Counted from the stretch's first letter, positions 46,722 to 55,900 are shown. The stretch is DNA of 64,000 bases from Paraburkholderia caledonica NBRC 102488 (GCF_000685095.1 NZ_BAYE01000003.1:452932-516931), one strand, 5' to 3'. Notes: a model not told the origin generated them from the letters alone. Program-made: numbers and translations.

Positions 46722-46723
46722 CA

Positions 46724-47194
46724 ATGGAGAGTACGCCACCGGCTGCCGCGTTTCGGACTGCCGCGGCGTTGCGTGCGCTTGTCGGAGCGGCGCCGCTCAT
46801 TAGCGACTGGGTGACGATCGACCAGCAGAGCGTCGATCGTTTCGCGCAAGCCACCGGCGACCACCAATGGATTCACGTGGATCCGGAGCGGGCGCGGCGC
46901 GAGTCGCCCTTCGGCGGCGCAATCGCGCACGGCTTCATGACCCTCTCACTGATCCCCGCGCTGCTTGAAAAAACGGTACGGCTCGAGCAGCGGATGGGCG
47001 TGAACTACGGGTTAAATCGCGTGCGGTTTACTTCGCCGGTACTCGTCGGCTCGCGATTGCGCGCACAGTTCGCCGTCACGTCCGTCGCCGACGTCGATGC
47101 CGGCGTGCAGGTAGTGTGGAACGTCACGTTGGAGCGGGAGGGCAGCGAACGGCCCGTGTGCGTCGCCGAGTTCATCACTCGCCACTATTTCTGA
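46724..47194 (+). CDS. MaoC family dehydratase, second copy
   Basis: A 156-residue hot-dog-fold protein with the canonical motif FAQATGDHQWIHVDPERA followed by FGGAIAHGFMTLSL, in which Asp and His are the catalytic residues of (R)-specific enoyl-CoA hydratases. The ATG at 46724 is used; a GTG at 46718 overlapping the previous stop is equally possible. It is last in the operon. Two adjacent MaoC genes after two ACAD genes parallel heteromeric dehydrogenase/hydratase modules of steroid and branched acyl-CoA catabolism. Confidence 0.92.
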   Translation: MESTPPAAAFRTAAALRALVGAAPLISDWVTIDQQSVDRFAQATGDHQWIHVDPERARRESPFGGAIAHGFMTLSLIPALLEKTVRLEQRMGVNYGLNRVRFTSPVLVGSRLRAQFAVTSVADVDAGVQVVWNVTLEREGSERPVCVAEFITRHYF

Positions 47195-47284
47195 CGCCCC
47201 GCGGTCGATACGCAAAGACGGCGTAGACGGCAAGCTCTCCGGCTCACGCTTGCTTGCCATCTTGCCGCCCCACACCTCGATTCT

Positions 47285-47986
47285 TTAATGCTTCGCGTAT
47301 TGCGTTGCGCCGAACAGCACTTCTTTCGCCTTGTCGTCCATGAGAGGCTTGCGAGCGGACGCCAGCACTTCGACGCCGCGTACAACCGCCGGGCGCGCCG
47401 CGATTTCCTCGTGCCATCGCTTCACATTTGGAAATGCATCGAGTTCGATGCCCTGGTTTTGCCACGAGCGGGTCCACGGGAACGAAGCGATGTCCGCGAT
47501 CGTATAGTCGTTTCCGGCGAGGTACCGGGTTTTGCCAAGCTGCTTGTCCATGACGCCATACAGGCGCCGCGTTTCGTTCGTATAACGGTTGATCGCGTAC
47601 TCGATCGGCTCGGGCGCATAGACACGGAAGTGGTGTGTCTGCCCCAGCATCGGACCGAGACCGCCCATCTGAAACATCAGCCATTGCAGCACGGAATAAC
47701 GCTCAGCCGGACCGGTCGGCAGAAAGCGGCCCGCTTTCTCGGCGAGATAAATCAGGATCGCGCCGGACTCGAACAACGCGAACGGTTTGCCGTCCGCGCT
47801 CTTGGGACCTTCGGAATCCACAATGGCGGGAATCTTGTTGTTCGGGCTGATTTCGAGAAATTCGGCCTTGAACTGATCGCCAGCGCCGATGTCCACCGCG
47901 TGTACCGCGTACTCGAGTCCCGTCTCCTCGAGCATGATATGAACCTTGTGGCCGTTCGGGGTCGCCCAGCTATAGACGTCGATCAT
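47285..47986 (-). CDS. Glutathione S-transferase, YfcG/YghU (nu-class) type
   Basis: A 233-residue GST. The thioredoxin-like domain starts MIDVYSWATPNGHKVHIMLEE with TPNGHKV, the YfcG/YghU signature, and NNKIPAI plus LFESGAILIYLAEK form the glutathione site. The C-terminal helical domain has YTIADIASFPW. Nu-class members act as disulfide-bond reductases using glutathione. AAAGGAG precedes the ATG. It lies 143 bp downstream of the minus-strand acyl-CoA operon; a GC hairpin (48011-48030) lies in that gap. Confidence 0.9.
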   Translation of the reverse strand: MIDVYSWATPNGHKVHIMLEETGLEYAVHAVDIGAGDQFKAEFLEISPNNKIPAIVDSEGPKSADGKPFALFESGAILIYLAEKAGRFLPTGPAERYSVLQWLMFQMGGLGPMLGQTHHFRVYAPEPIEYAINRYTNETRRLYGVMDKQLGKTRYLAGNDYTIADIASFPWTRSWQNQGIELDAFPNVKRWHEEIAARPAVVRGVEVLASARKPLMDDKAKEVLFGATQYAKH

Positions 47987-48129
47987 CCTCGCTCCTTTCG
48001 TTCTGTAAAGCGGCGCTCCGACGAGCGCCGCGCTTGACGAAAATTAGAGCATAGATCGCACGATGATGCTGGCGGCGCCCTCAGATGCGCGCCTGCCAGC
48101 AGTGCTCGAAACGAAGTTCGAGCAGGACG

Positions 48130-49386
48130 TCAAACGCGCGCAGCCGGCTTCTCCACACTAGCCGCCCCAGGCTCGATGTAACGCGCGAGTTCGAGTTTCG
48201 CGATTGCATTGCGATGCACTTCGTCCGGACCGTCCGCGAAGCGCAAGGTCCGCGCGGAGGCGTAAGCATAAGCCAGCGGGAAGTCGTCGCTGACGCCGCC
48301 GCCGCCGTGCGCCTGAATCGCCCAGTCGATTACCTGACACGCCATGTTCGGCGCCACCACCTTGATCATCGCGATCTCGCCGCGCGCGCCCTTGTTGCCG
48401 ACGGTGTCCATCATGTACGCGGTTTTGAGCGTGAGCAGCCGTGCCTGTTCGATCATGCAGCGCGCCTCGGCGATGCGTTCCTGCGTGACGCCTTGCGCGG
48501 CAACGGGCTTGCCGAACGCAACGCGTTGCATCGAGCGTTTGCACATCAATTCGAGCGCGCGCTCCGCAAGTCCGATCAGGCGCATGCAGTGGTGGATGCG
48601 TCCCGGTCCAAGACGCCCTTGTGCAATCTCGAAGCCGCGGCCTTCGCCGAGCAGCATGTTCGTTGCGGGCACGCGTACATTGTCGAGCGTGATTTCCATA
48701 TGGCCATGCGGCGCGTCGTCGTAACCGAAAACGGAAAGAGGGCGGTGCACCGTGACGCCTGTGGCGTCGGCGGGCACGAGGATCATTGACTGCTGCTGAT
48801 GGCGCGGTGCCTCGGCATCCGTCTTGCCCATCACGATATAAATTTTGCAGCGGGGGTCGCCCGCGCCCGAAGACCACCACTTGTGACCATTGATCACGTA
48901 GTAGTCGCCATCGCGCACGATGCTGGTCTGGATATTAGTGGCATCGGACGACGCTACTTCCGGCTCCGTCATCAGAAAGGCAGAACGAATCTGCCCTTGC
49001 AGAAGAGGTTCGAGCCATTCGCGTTTGTTCTCTTCGCTGCCGTATCGCTCGATCGTTTCCATGTTGCCGGTGTCGGGCGCATTGCAATTGAACACCTCCG
49101 GCGCCCACGGCACCCTGCCCATGATTTCGCACAGCGGCGCATATTCGAGGTTGGTCAAGCCGGCGCCGCGCACCGAGTCGGGTAGGAACAAATTCCACAA
49201 GCCCGCGTCGCGCGCATTCTGCTTGAGTCGCTCAATCAGTTCAGTCGGCTGCCATGCGTTGCCGTTCAGCCGGTTTTGCGCAATCTCCGCATAGAACGCT
49301 TGTTCGTTCGGATAAATGTGCTCGTCGAAGAACGCGAGCAGTTTTTCGCGCAATGCCTGAACTTTCGGCGTGTAATCGAAATTCAT
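48130..49386 (-). CDS. Acyl-CoA dehydrogenase of the ACAD10/ACAD11 type
   Basis: A 418-residue acyl-CoA dehydrogenase. Central FAD-domain segments [17 protein letters not shown] and [15 protein letters not shown], and the C-terminal [32 protein letters not shown] region, are typical of the ACAD10/11 group. In human ACAD11 and in Pseudomonas putida LvaC, related proteins take a phosphorylated 4-hydroxyacyl-CoA and yield enoyl-CoA with phosphate release. An APH-type kinase gene lies 120 bp upstream on the same strand. GAGGTCC precedes the ATG. Last gene of the HACDH-ECH-phosphatase-kinase-ACAD operon. Confidence 0.92.
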   Translation of the reverse strand: MNFDYTPKVQALREKLLAFFDEHIYPNEQAFYAEIAQNRLNGNAWQPTELIERLKQNARDAGLWNLFLPDSVRGAGLTNLEYAPLCEIMGRVPWAPEVFNCNAPDTGNMETIERYGSEENKREWLEPLLQGQIRSAFLMTEPEVASSDATNIQTSIVRDGDYYVINGHKWWSSGAGDPRCKIYIVMGKTDAEAPRHQQQSMILVPADATGVTVHRPLSVFGYDDAPHGHMEITLDNVRVPATNMLLGEGRGFEIAQGRLGPGRIHHCMRLIGLAERALELMCKRSMQRVAFGKPVAAQGVTQERIAEARCMIEQARLLTLKTAYMMDTVGNKGARGEIAMIKVVAPNMACQVIDWAIQAHGGGGVSDDFPLAYAYASARTLRFADGPDEVHRNAIAKLELARYIEPGAASVEKPAARV

Positions 49387-49506
49387 CTATGGACCTCGCG
49401 GATAACGGACGAAATTTAATGTGGGCGCTGCTTGCTGTGCTGTTTGCTATTCGCTATTTGCTGCGCGCAGGCGTGGTCAGAACTCTCCAGGCGTATTCAA
49501 GCGCGG

Positions 49507-50613
49507 TCAACGCACTTTCTGCGCATATTGCCACGCGAGTTCGGCCATCGGCTTTGCCCGCCTGCCGGCGTCGAGCGCCTGCGCGCTGGCCGCAGTGCCG
49601 TCGACCACACGCTTCATGATTCCCTGCAGAATCGCGGCGATGCGGAACATGTTGTACGCGAGGTAGAAATTCCAGTCACCCTGAATTTCAAAGCCCGTGC
49701 GCTTGCAATAACGCGCGACGTACTGCTGTTCGTCGGGAATGCCGAGCGCCGGCCAATCGAGACCGGCGATGCCGCGAAACTGTGCGGGATCGACATGCCA
49801 CGACATGCAGTGATAGGCGAAGTCGGCGAGCGGATCGCCTAACGTAGACAGTTCCCAATCGAGCACCGCAAGCACTTTCGGTTCCTCGCGATCGAAGACG
49901 AGGTTATCGAGCCGGTAGTCGCCATGCACGATCGACGCGCGCTCGCCGGATTGCGTCGGCATGTGCTGCGGTAGCCATTCGATCAGGCGCTGCATTGCGT
50001 CGATAGGGTCGGTCTCGGACGCAAGGTACTGCTTGCTCCAACGGCCGATCTGACGCGCGAAATAGTTGCCAGGCTTGCCGTAGTCCGATAGTCCCACGCT
50101 CGTGGGATCGACGCTGTGCAGCGCTGCAATCACACGGTTCATCTCGTCATAGATTGCGCTTCGTTCACTGGCGGTCATGCCTGGCAGTGACTGGTCCCAC
50201 AACACGCGGCCATCGACGAACTCCATGACATAGAACGCTCGGCCTATCACGCTTTCGTCTTCGCACAGGGCCAGCATTTGCGCAACAGGCACGTCGGTGT
50301 CTGCGAGCGCATGCATTACGCGGTATTCACGTTCGATAGCGTGCGCGGACGGCAACAACTTTGCCGCCGGTCCAGGCTTCGCGCGCATCACGTAGGCTCG
50401 CGACGGCGTGACGAGTTTGAACGTCGGATTCGACTGGCCGCCGGCGAACTGCTCGACCGTAACCGGTCCGGAAAATCCATCGACATGTTGTGTCAGCCAG
50501 GCGGCAAGCGCTTCGTCGTTGAAACGCTGCCGCTCATTGACCGGGCGCGTGCCCTCGAAGGCAGAGTAGTCCGCCTGCTGTTCCGGCTCGCCGCTTTGTG
50601 TGGCTTGCACCAT
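49507..50613 (-). CDS. APH-family phosphotransferase, ACAD11-kinase/LvaA-like
   Basis: A 368-residue kinase of the aminoglycoside phosphotransferase fold. The catalytic loop IVHGDYRLDNLVFD (H-G-D-x4-N) and metal-binding VLDWELSTLGDPLADFAY are intact, and the N-lobe has GGQSNPTFKL and YVMRAKPGP with the ATP lysine region. This group phosphorylates the hydroxyl of hydroxyacyl-CoA, not antibiotics. GGAGGAG before the ATG is a strong ribosome binding site. It is flanked by a histidine phosphatase gene (20 bp upstream) and an ACAD10/11-type dehydrogenase. Substrate inferred. Confidence 0.9.
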   Translation of the reverse strand: MVQATQSGEPEQQADYSAFEGTRPVNERQRFNDEALAAWLTQHVDGFSGPVTVEQFAGGQSNPTFKLVTPSRAYVMRAKPGPAAKLLPSAHAIEREYRVMHALADTDVPVAQMLALCEDESVIGRAFYVMEFVDGRVLWDQSLPGMTASERSAIYDEMNRVIAALHSVDPTSVGLSDYGKPGNYFARQIGRWSKQYLASETDPIDAMQRLIEWLPQHMPTQSGERASIVHGDYRLDNLVFDREEPKVLAVLDWELSTLGDPLADFAYHCMSWHVDPAQFRGIAGLDWPALGIPDEQQYVARYCKRTGFEIQGDWNFYLAYNMFRIAAILQGIMKRVVDGTAASAQALDAGRRAKPMAELAWQYAQKVR

Positions 50614-50633
50614 GTGTCTCCTCCGGTTTGGGT

Positions 50634-51350
50634 TCAGCTACGCGTGTATTGGATGAATTGTGCGTAGAGGATTTCCATCGTCGTATTGCGGATGTCGCGA
50701 TGCAGCGGCGACGGCGGCGAATAATTGATCGCGCGCAGCACCCAGTCGCGCGGTGTTGCGCCGACGTCGAGCGCGTTTATGCAGCCGGTCGCCTGCGCGA
50801 GATGGCCGAAAAATGTGCGTCCGCCCGCGGTAAGCGCATGCGAAAGGATTGCGCGATTCACGCCGCCATGCAGCACTAGCAGAACCGTATCCCACGAAGT
50901 GTCCTCGCGCAGAGCGGCCACGGCGGGCAGCACGCGATCGAACAACTCGCCGATCGTCTCGCCGTCGAGAAAGCGCGTGCTCTCCGGCACGATTCCGTCG
51001 AATACACCGAGAAACGCGGCCTCGATATCTTCCAACGGAATATGGCGCAGCTTGCCGCCGCGAATCTCCCGCCATGCAGGCTCGATTTCCAGTGCGATCT
51101 GCTGACCCGTCTCGGCCAGCACGCGCTGAGCGGTTTCGACAGTACGCGGCAAGCCGCTCACGATCACGCGATCGAACCGAACCTGCTGCTCGGCAAACAC
51201 CCGGCCCGCCGCGCTCGCCTGTTCGCGGCCATTCGCGTTGAGCGGCACCGTTTCGGGATCGATCGTGCGGCCTGAATCGTCAAAGTACGTCACGTCGCCG
51301 TGACGCATTAAGAAAATGCGGCGGCGTTTAGGTAACTGATAAGCGGGCAT
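50634..51350 (-). CDS. Histidine phosphatase family protein
   Basis: A 238-residue phosphatase of the phosphoglycerate-mutase fold. The RHG motif is FLMRHGDVTYFD, and later SGLPRTVETAQR, the catalytic acid region and LLVLHGGVNRAIL (second His) are present. Substrate cannot be read. It lies inside the acyl-CoA operon, 10 bp after enoyl-CoA hydratase, next to a kinase, so a repair or control role on a phosphorylated acyl intermediate is possible. The start at 51350 is chosen; the in-frame extension overlaps the hydratase gene. Confidence 0.9.
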   Translation of the reverse strand: MPAYQLPKRRRIFLMRHGDVTYFDDSGRTIDPETVPLNANGREQASAAGRVFAEQQVRFDRVIVSGLPRTVETAQRVLAETGQQIALEIEPAWREIRGGKLRHIPLEDIEAAFLGVFDGIVPESTRFLDGETIGELFDRVLPAVAALREDTSWDTVLLVLHGGVNRAILSHALTAGGRTFFGHLAQATGCINALDVGATPRDWVLRAINYSPPSPLHRDIRNTTMEILYAQFIQYTRS

Positions 51351-51360
51351 GGTTTCTCGC

Positions 51361-52149
51361 TTACTTATAAACGGGCGCGCGTTTTTCGAGGAACGCGGAA
51401 ATGCCTTCAAGGCCCTCCCGATGATGCAGCGACGCGACGAAGTTATCGCGCTCTGCGACCAGGTGTTCGGAAAGCGGCTGCGTACCGGCTGCACAGACGA
51501 GGGTCTTGATACGCGCGACCGAGTTCGGCGATATTTTGCCGAGTTCGTCGGCCCATGCGACTGCGGCGTCGCGCGCGGTGCCCGGCTTCGTCAGTTTGTT
51601 GACGACGCCTAGTTCGTGCAAGCGTGCCGCGCCGATCGGCTTGCCTTCGATCAGCACTTCGGTCGCGAGCTGGCGAGGCAAGGCCTGTGCGAGAAACCAT
51701 GAGCCGCCGCCGTCGGGCGTGAGGCCGACCCGGGCGTACGACATCACGAACTTGGCGTCGTCGGCCGCGACGATCAGGTCGCACGCGAGCGCAAGCGAGA
51801 ATCCCGCGCCGGCTGCCGCGCCGTCGACGGCGGCGATCACGGGTTTCGAGGACAGCCGCAGCGCCGAGATCCACTCGGCTAGCAAATCGATACTCTGCGC
51901 CTGGACCGACGGATCCTTCGCGCGGTTCTCAAGCAGTCGGTTCAGGTTGCCGCCTGCACAGAAAAAATTGTCCGCGCCCGTGATCACCACGGCGCGGATC
52001 GACGGATCACGTTCCACTGAATCGAGCGCCTCGATGCCGGCCGCGTACATGTCGGGATGCAGTGCGTTGCGTGCGCCCGGGTTGGACAGCGTGAGTACCA
52101 GCGTCGATTCGCTTTCGGTAGGGCGCGAGGTCAGCAGTTCGGCGCTCAT
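51361..52149 (-). CDS. Enoyl-CoA hydratase/isomerase family protein
   Basis: A 262-residue crotonase-fold enzyme. The CoA/oxyanion pattern FFCAGGNLNRLLEN and the second signature VDGAAAGAGFSLALACDLIVAAD are clear; GLTPDGGGSWFLAQALPR carries aspartate where the isomerase/hydratase acid lies. It adds water to 2-enoyl-CoA or shifts the double bond. Its ATG overlaps the stop of the 3-hydroxyacyl-CoA dehydrogenase gene by four bases, so translation is coupled. GGAGAC precedes it. Confidence 0.92.
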   Translation of the reverse strand: MSAELLTSRPTESESTLVLTLSNPGARNALHPDMYAAGIEALDSVERDPSIRAVVITGADNFFCAGGNLNRLLENRAKDPSVQAQSIDLLAEWISALRLSSKPVIAAVDGAAAGAGFSLALACDLIVAADDAKFVMSYARVGLTPDGGGSWFLAQALPRQLATEVLIEGKPIGAARLHELGVVNKLTKPGTARDAAVAWADELGKISPNSVARIKTLVCAAGTQPLSEHLVAERDNFVASLHHREGLEGISAFLEKRAPVYK

Positions 52150-53711
52150 TGTTGGGTCTCCGGGTTCTCTGTTTGAATGTCGGCAGCGTCGCTCTGGGTC
52201 AGCGACATGCCGAGTTGCGCGCGGCGTGCGAGCCACGGCGAGGGGCGGTAGCGTGGATCGCCGAGCACGTCGAACATATTGCGCAGGATGGTGAGGATGG
52301 TTTTCGCACCGAGCGCGTCGCCGAGCGCGAGCGGCCCGCGTGGATAGCCGAGGCCGAGCATGACAGCGAGGTCGATGTCCTCTGGCGTCGCAATCTGCTT
52401 TTGCGCGATATCGCAGCCGATGTTGACGATCGTAGCGATCACGCGCTGCGCGACGAAGCCGGTGGAATCGCGGATCACGGTGACGGGCACGCCGTCGGCC
52501 GAAAAAAGCGCATGTCCTGCGTCACGCGCGGCACGGGTTGTCGCGGGCGTGGTCATTAACGTACGGCGCCGCGTGCCGACGAGCGGAAAGAGTGCGTCGA
52601 TAGCCACGACGCGACTCGCGTCCAGCGCTTCGTCGACCGCGGCCGTGGTCGCGTCGTGACCGAACGGCGTGATCACGATCAGCGAGCCCGCAGCGGGCGA
52701 GGCGCCGTCGTCGAGCTTCACGCCGGCTTTGGCGACGAGTTCCACGACGGCCTGGTACGCCTCACGATAGCGCTTGCTGACCCACACGCTTGTCGGCAGC
52801 GTGGCCGGCGCCGGGGCTTCGGCAGGCGCCTGCTGCTTGCCGTCTTCGTACCGATAAAAACCTTCGCCCGTCTTGCGGCCAAGCAGTCCACCCGCGAGCC
52901 GTGTGCCGGTGATAGGCGAAGGCGTGAAGCGCGGCTCTTCATAGAACTGATGGTAGATCGACTCCATGACCGGGTGCGATACGTCGAGCGCGGTCAGATC
53001 GAGCAATTCGAACGGGCCGAGACGAAAACCCGCCTGCTCGCGCATGATCCTGTCGATATCGACGAAGCTTGCCACGCCTTCGCCCGCCACGCGCAGGCCC
53101 TCGGTGTTCATGCCGCGGCCCGCGTGATTGACGATGAAGCCAGGCATGTCTTTCGCGCGCACCGGCGTGTGACCCATGCGGCGCGCGAGGTCCATTAATG
53201 CGTCGCCTGCCTGGCGGTCGCTGCGCAGGCCGTCGATCACTTCGACGACTTTCATCAGCGGGACCGGATTGAAGAAGTGATAGCCGACCACGCGCGAGGG
53301 GTCCGTGCAGCCGGCCGCGATTGCTGTGATGGATAGCGAAGACGTGTTCGACGCGAGCACGCAACGTCCGCTCACCACGGTCTCTAGTTCGCGAAAGAGC
53401 GCCTGCTTGACTTCCAGCTTCTCGACGATCGCCTCGACGACCAGATCGCAATCCGCCAGATCGGTGATCGCGTGCGCGGCCGTGACGTTGGCGAGCGCCG
53501 CAAGCGAGCGCGCCTGCTCGAGCTTGCCTTTGGCGGTCAGTCTGGCGAAAGTTTCGGCGAGATAGTCGCGTGCGGCGCCGATCGCAGCGGGGTTGGCGTC
53601 GTACAGACGCACGGTGAGGCCCGCGAGTGCTGCGATCTGTGCAATGCCGCGGCCCATTGCTCCGGTTCCGACAATGCCGATTGTCTCTATGCTGAAGTTG
53701 CGAGAGGTCAT
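52146..53711 (-). CDS. 3-hydroxyacyl-CoA dehydrogenase (PaaH-like, two C-terminal domains)
   Basis: A 521-residue NAD-dependent enzyme oxidising 3-hydroxyacyl-CoA to 3-oxoacyl-CoA. The Rossmann motif IGIVGTGAMGRGIAQ is near the N-terminus, with YHFFNPVPLMKVVEVI around the catalytic histidine. Two 6-phosphogluconate-like C-terminal domains follow (PGFIVNHAGRGMN; TGFVAQRVIATIVN), the long form of the PaaH group. The ATG at 53711 is preferred because GGAG lies upstream; an ATG six codons earlier has no signal. First gene of the minus-strand operon, behind the palindrome at 53744-53757. Confidence 0.93.
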   Translation of the reverse strand: MTSRNFSIETIGIVGTGAMGRGIAQIAALAGLTVRLYDANPAAIGAARDYLAETFARLTAKGKLEQARSLAALANVTAAHAITDLADCDLVVEAIVEKLEVKQALFRELETVVSGRCVLASNTSSLSITAIAAGCTDPSRVVGYHFFNPVPLMKVVEVIDGLRSDRQAGDALMDLARRMGHTPVRAKDMPGFIVNHAGRGMNTEGLRVAGEGVASFVDIDRIMREQAGFRLGPFELLDLTALDVSHPVMESIYHQFYEEPRFTPSPITGTRLAGGLLGRKTGEGFYRYEDGKQQAPAEAPAPATLPTSVWVSKRYREAYQAVVELVAKAGVKLDDGASPAAGSLIVITPFGHDATTAAVDEALDASRVVAIDALFPLVGTRRRTLMTTPATTRAARDAGHALFSADGVPVTVIRDSTGFVAQRVIATIVNIGCDIAQKQIATPEDIDLAVMLGLGYPRGPLALGDALGAKTILTILRNMFDVLGDPRYRPSPWLARRAQLGMSLTQSDAADIQTENPETQQ

Positions 53712-53743
53712 TGTGTTGCTCGACTCCATGGTTATTTTAGAAT

Positions 53744-53757
53744 AGCACGCTCGTACA
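53744..53757. promoter_or_regulatory. Palindromic site between divergent 3-hydroxyacyl-CoA dehydrogenase and GST genes
   Basis: AGCACGCTCGTACA; the core GCACG-CT-CGTAC is an inverted repeat with one mismatch per pair at the third position from centre. It resembles the site at 43359-43370 and lies in AT-rich DNA between divergent genes, where both promoters must be. Confidence 0.5.
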
Positions 53758-53834
53758 ATTCATTTGATGATCGTCCGAAGACCGCCTTCCTTCGATGCGG
53801 CGGTCTCAAACACCGAAGAAGGAAGGAGACAACG

Positions 53835-54482
53835 ATGATCAGGCTCTGTGGGTTCGCGCTCTCTAACTACTACAACAAGGTGAAGTTCGTTCTGCTCGAA
53901 CACGGTATCGAGTTCGAAGAGGTGCTCGTACAGCCGAGCCAGGACGAGGCCATGCTCGCACATTCGCCGCTTGGCAAAGTGCCTTATCTGCAAACCGAAG
54001 AGGGCGATCTGTCGGAATCGCAATGTATTGTCGAGTATCTGGCCGCGCGCTTTCCCGACAAGCGGATTTTTTCCGCCGATCCGTGGGAGGCGGCCAAGGA
54101 GCGCGAGTTGATCACCTTCGTCGACGTGCACCTGGAACTGACCGCACGCAACCTGTACAAGGAAGCATTTTTCGGCGGCACGTTGACCGACGCGACCAAG
54201 GGCCGGGTCGAGAAACTGCTCACGCATCACATTGCGGGATTCAGGCGGATCGCCCGATTCACACCGTATTTGCGCGGGGAACGGTTCAGTGTCGCGGACG
54301 CGGCGGGCTACGTGAGTTTGCCGCTCGTCGGCATGGCCACGCAGGCAATCTACGGTCGCGATTTCCTGCTCGACGCGGGTCTCGACTGGAAGAGCTACGT
54401 GAAGACGATCAACAGCCGGCCGGCTGCGCAGCGTGTGACTGAAGACCGGAAGGCGTACATTGCGGCGTCGCGTCCGGCCTGA
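53835..54482 (+). CDS. Glutathione S-transferase family protein
   Basis: A 215-residue GST. The N-terminal thioredoxin-like domain (MIRLCGFALSNYYNKVKFVLLEH) has SNYYNK at the glutathione-activating position, then GKVPYL and LSESQCIVEYLA. The C-terminal domain has ERFSVADAAGYVSLPLV with the capping aspartate. GGAAGGAGACAACG before the ATG is a strong ribosome binding site. An 8-bp inverted repeat (AGACCGCC ... GGCGGTCT, 53779-53806) lies in its leader. It is divergent from the acyl-CoA operon and shares its control region. Substrate unknown. Confidence 0.92.
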   Translation: MIRLCGFALSNYYNKVKFVLLEHGIEFEEVLVQPSQDEAMLAHSPLGKVPYLQTEEGDLSESQCIVEYLAARFPDKRIFSADPWEAAKERELITFVDVHLELTARNLYKEAFFGGTLTDATKGRVEKLLTHHIAGFRRIARFTPYLRGERFSVADAAGYVSLPLVGMATQAIYGRDFLLDAGLDWKSYVKTINSRPAAQRVTEDRKAYIAASRPA

Positions 54483-54500
54483 CGCATAGCCCTGTGCGAT

Positions 54501-54536
54501 CCGACGCGAACCGCGACGCGAACTTCGACGCGTAAC
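54501..54536. repeat. Three 12-bp near-repeats between convergent genes
   Basis: Three consecutive 12-bp units sharing the core CGACGCG(A/T)AAC fill 54501-54536, in the gap between the GST and aminotransferase genes. They are imperfect copies. Confidence 0.6.
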
Positions 54537-54603
54537 GCACGTGTTGACGGTTGCGCGCGATGGCGAGGAACGTGGGTTCGTTCGCAGCATCGCGCGTGAC
54601 ATG

Positions 54604-55776
54604 CTAGAGGCGCGCGAGCCGTTCGAGCGCGGTGGCGAGCGTGCTTTCCTGCTTCGCGAAACAGAAGCGCACGACGCCCGATTCATGCGCTTCGTGATAG
54701 AAGGCCGACACCGGAATGGCCGCGACGCCGATTTCGCCGGTCAGCCACTGTGCGAACTCTGCTTCGGGCAGATCGCTGATTGCCGAATAATCGACGCACT
54801 GGAAGTACGTGCCGGTACAGGGCAATAGTTTGAAGCGCGAATTGGCGAGGCCGGCGCGGAAGAAGTCACGCTTGCTCTGATAGAACGCCGGCAGTTCGAG
54901 ATAGGGCGCCGGGTCCTTCATGTATTCAGCCAGTCCGATCTGCATCGGCGTGTTCACTGTGAACACGTTGAACTGATGCACTTTGCGAAATTCAGCGGTG
55001 AGCGCGGCCGGCGCCGCGACATAGCCGACTTTCCAGCCAGTCACGTGATACGTCTTACCGAAGCTCGACACGACAAAACTGCGCTGCGCCAGTTCTGGAT
55101 AACGCGCCACGCTCTCGTGCGGCGCTCCGTCGTAAACCATGTGTTCATATACTTCGTCCGACAGAATCAGCACGTTGGTGCCGCGCACGATTTCTTCGAG
55201 CTTGCGCATGTCTTCGGCGCGCCAGACGGTGCCGGTCGGATTGTGCGGCGTGTTGATCAGCAGGAGCCGGGTTTTCGGCGTGATCGCGGCGGCGAGCTTG
55301 TCGAAGGGGATTGCGTAGTCCGGCGCGTCGAGCGTGACGAATACCGGCTTGCCGCCCGCCAGTTCGATTGACGGTAAGTAGCTGTCGTACGTCGGCTCGA
55401 TCACGACTACTTCGTCGCCGGGGTGGACCGCGCAGAGAATCGCCGTGAGCAGTGCCTGCGTCGCTCCGGCCGTGACCGTTATTTCGGTGGTGGCGTCGTA
55501 GCGGCGGCCATACACGTTTGCGATTTTGTCCGAGATCGCCTCACGCAGCGGCGCGGCGCCCGCCATCGGCGGATACTGATTGTGGCCGTCGCGCATCGCG
55601 TTCGCAACCGCATCCACGATTCGGGGATCGCAGCCGAAGTCGGGAAAGCCCTGGCCAAGATTGACCGCGCCTTTTTCGGCGGCGAGCGCGCTCATAACGG
55701 TAAAGATCGTCGTGCCCACATTCGGCAGACGCGATGGAAACGAGGGACTCATGGGCGTGTCGTGCGGTGCATTCAT
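54604..55776 (-). CDS. PLP-dependent aminotransferase, methionine/kynurenine aminotransferase type (YbdL-like)
   Basis: A 390-residue class I/II aminotransferase. The N-terminal NLGQGFPDF is characteristic of the YbdL/KAT subgroup; NTPHNPTGTVW and the Schiff-base lysine in SSFGKTYHVTGWKVGY are intact, and the last arginine site lies in VVRFCFAKQE. The YbdL group prefers methionine, and related enzymes act on kynurenine or glutamine. The start is uncertain: ATGs at 55815, 55776 and 55752 all lack a clear ribosome binding site; 55776 (MNAPHDTPMSPSF) is a compromise. Confidence 0.9.
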   Translation of the reverse strand: MNAPHDTPMSPSFPSRLPNVGTTIFTVMSALAAEKGAVNLGQGFPDFGCDPRIVDAVANAMRDGHNQYPPMAGAAPLREAISDKIANVYGRRYDATTEITVTAGATQALLTAILCAVHPGDEVVVIEPTYDSYLPSIELAGGKPVFVTLDAPDYAIPFDKLAAAITPKTRLLLINTPHNPTGTVWRAEDMRKLEEIVRGTNVLILSDEVYEHMVYDGAPHESVARYPELAQRSFVVSSFGKTYHVTGWKVGYVAAPAALTAEFRKVHQFNVFTVNTPMQIGLAEYMKDPAPYLELPAFYQSKRDFFRAGLANSRFKLLPCTGTYFQCVDYSAISDLPEAEFAQWLTGEIGVAAIPVSAFYHEAHESGVVRFCFAKQESTLATALERLARL

Positions 55777-55900
55777 AGCGCTGTTCGGGCGTGACGAGTG
55801 AGTGGACGAAGGCATCGTTTTCAAACCGGCGAAGCCTGATTGTAGGGAATAGCGGCAGGGCGTGCGCGCCTGCCGTGTGCCGTTAGCCTTTCGGCCAGGG

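Noticed and set aside
48011..48030. GC hairpin as a terminator of the acyl-CoA operon
   Set aside because: The stem is perfect (CGGCGCTC/GAGCGCCG) but neither side has a real T-tract, so it is not listed as a terminator.
49507..50613. Aminoglycoside resistance gene
   Set aside because: The APH fold is shared, but the protein lies in an acyl-CoA operon and resembles the ACAD11/LvaA kinase group.
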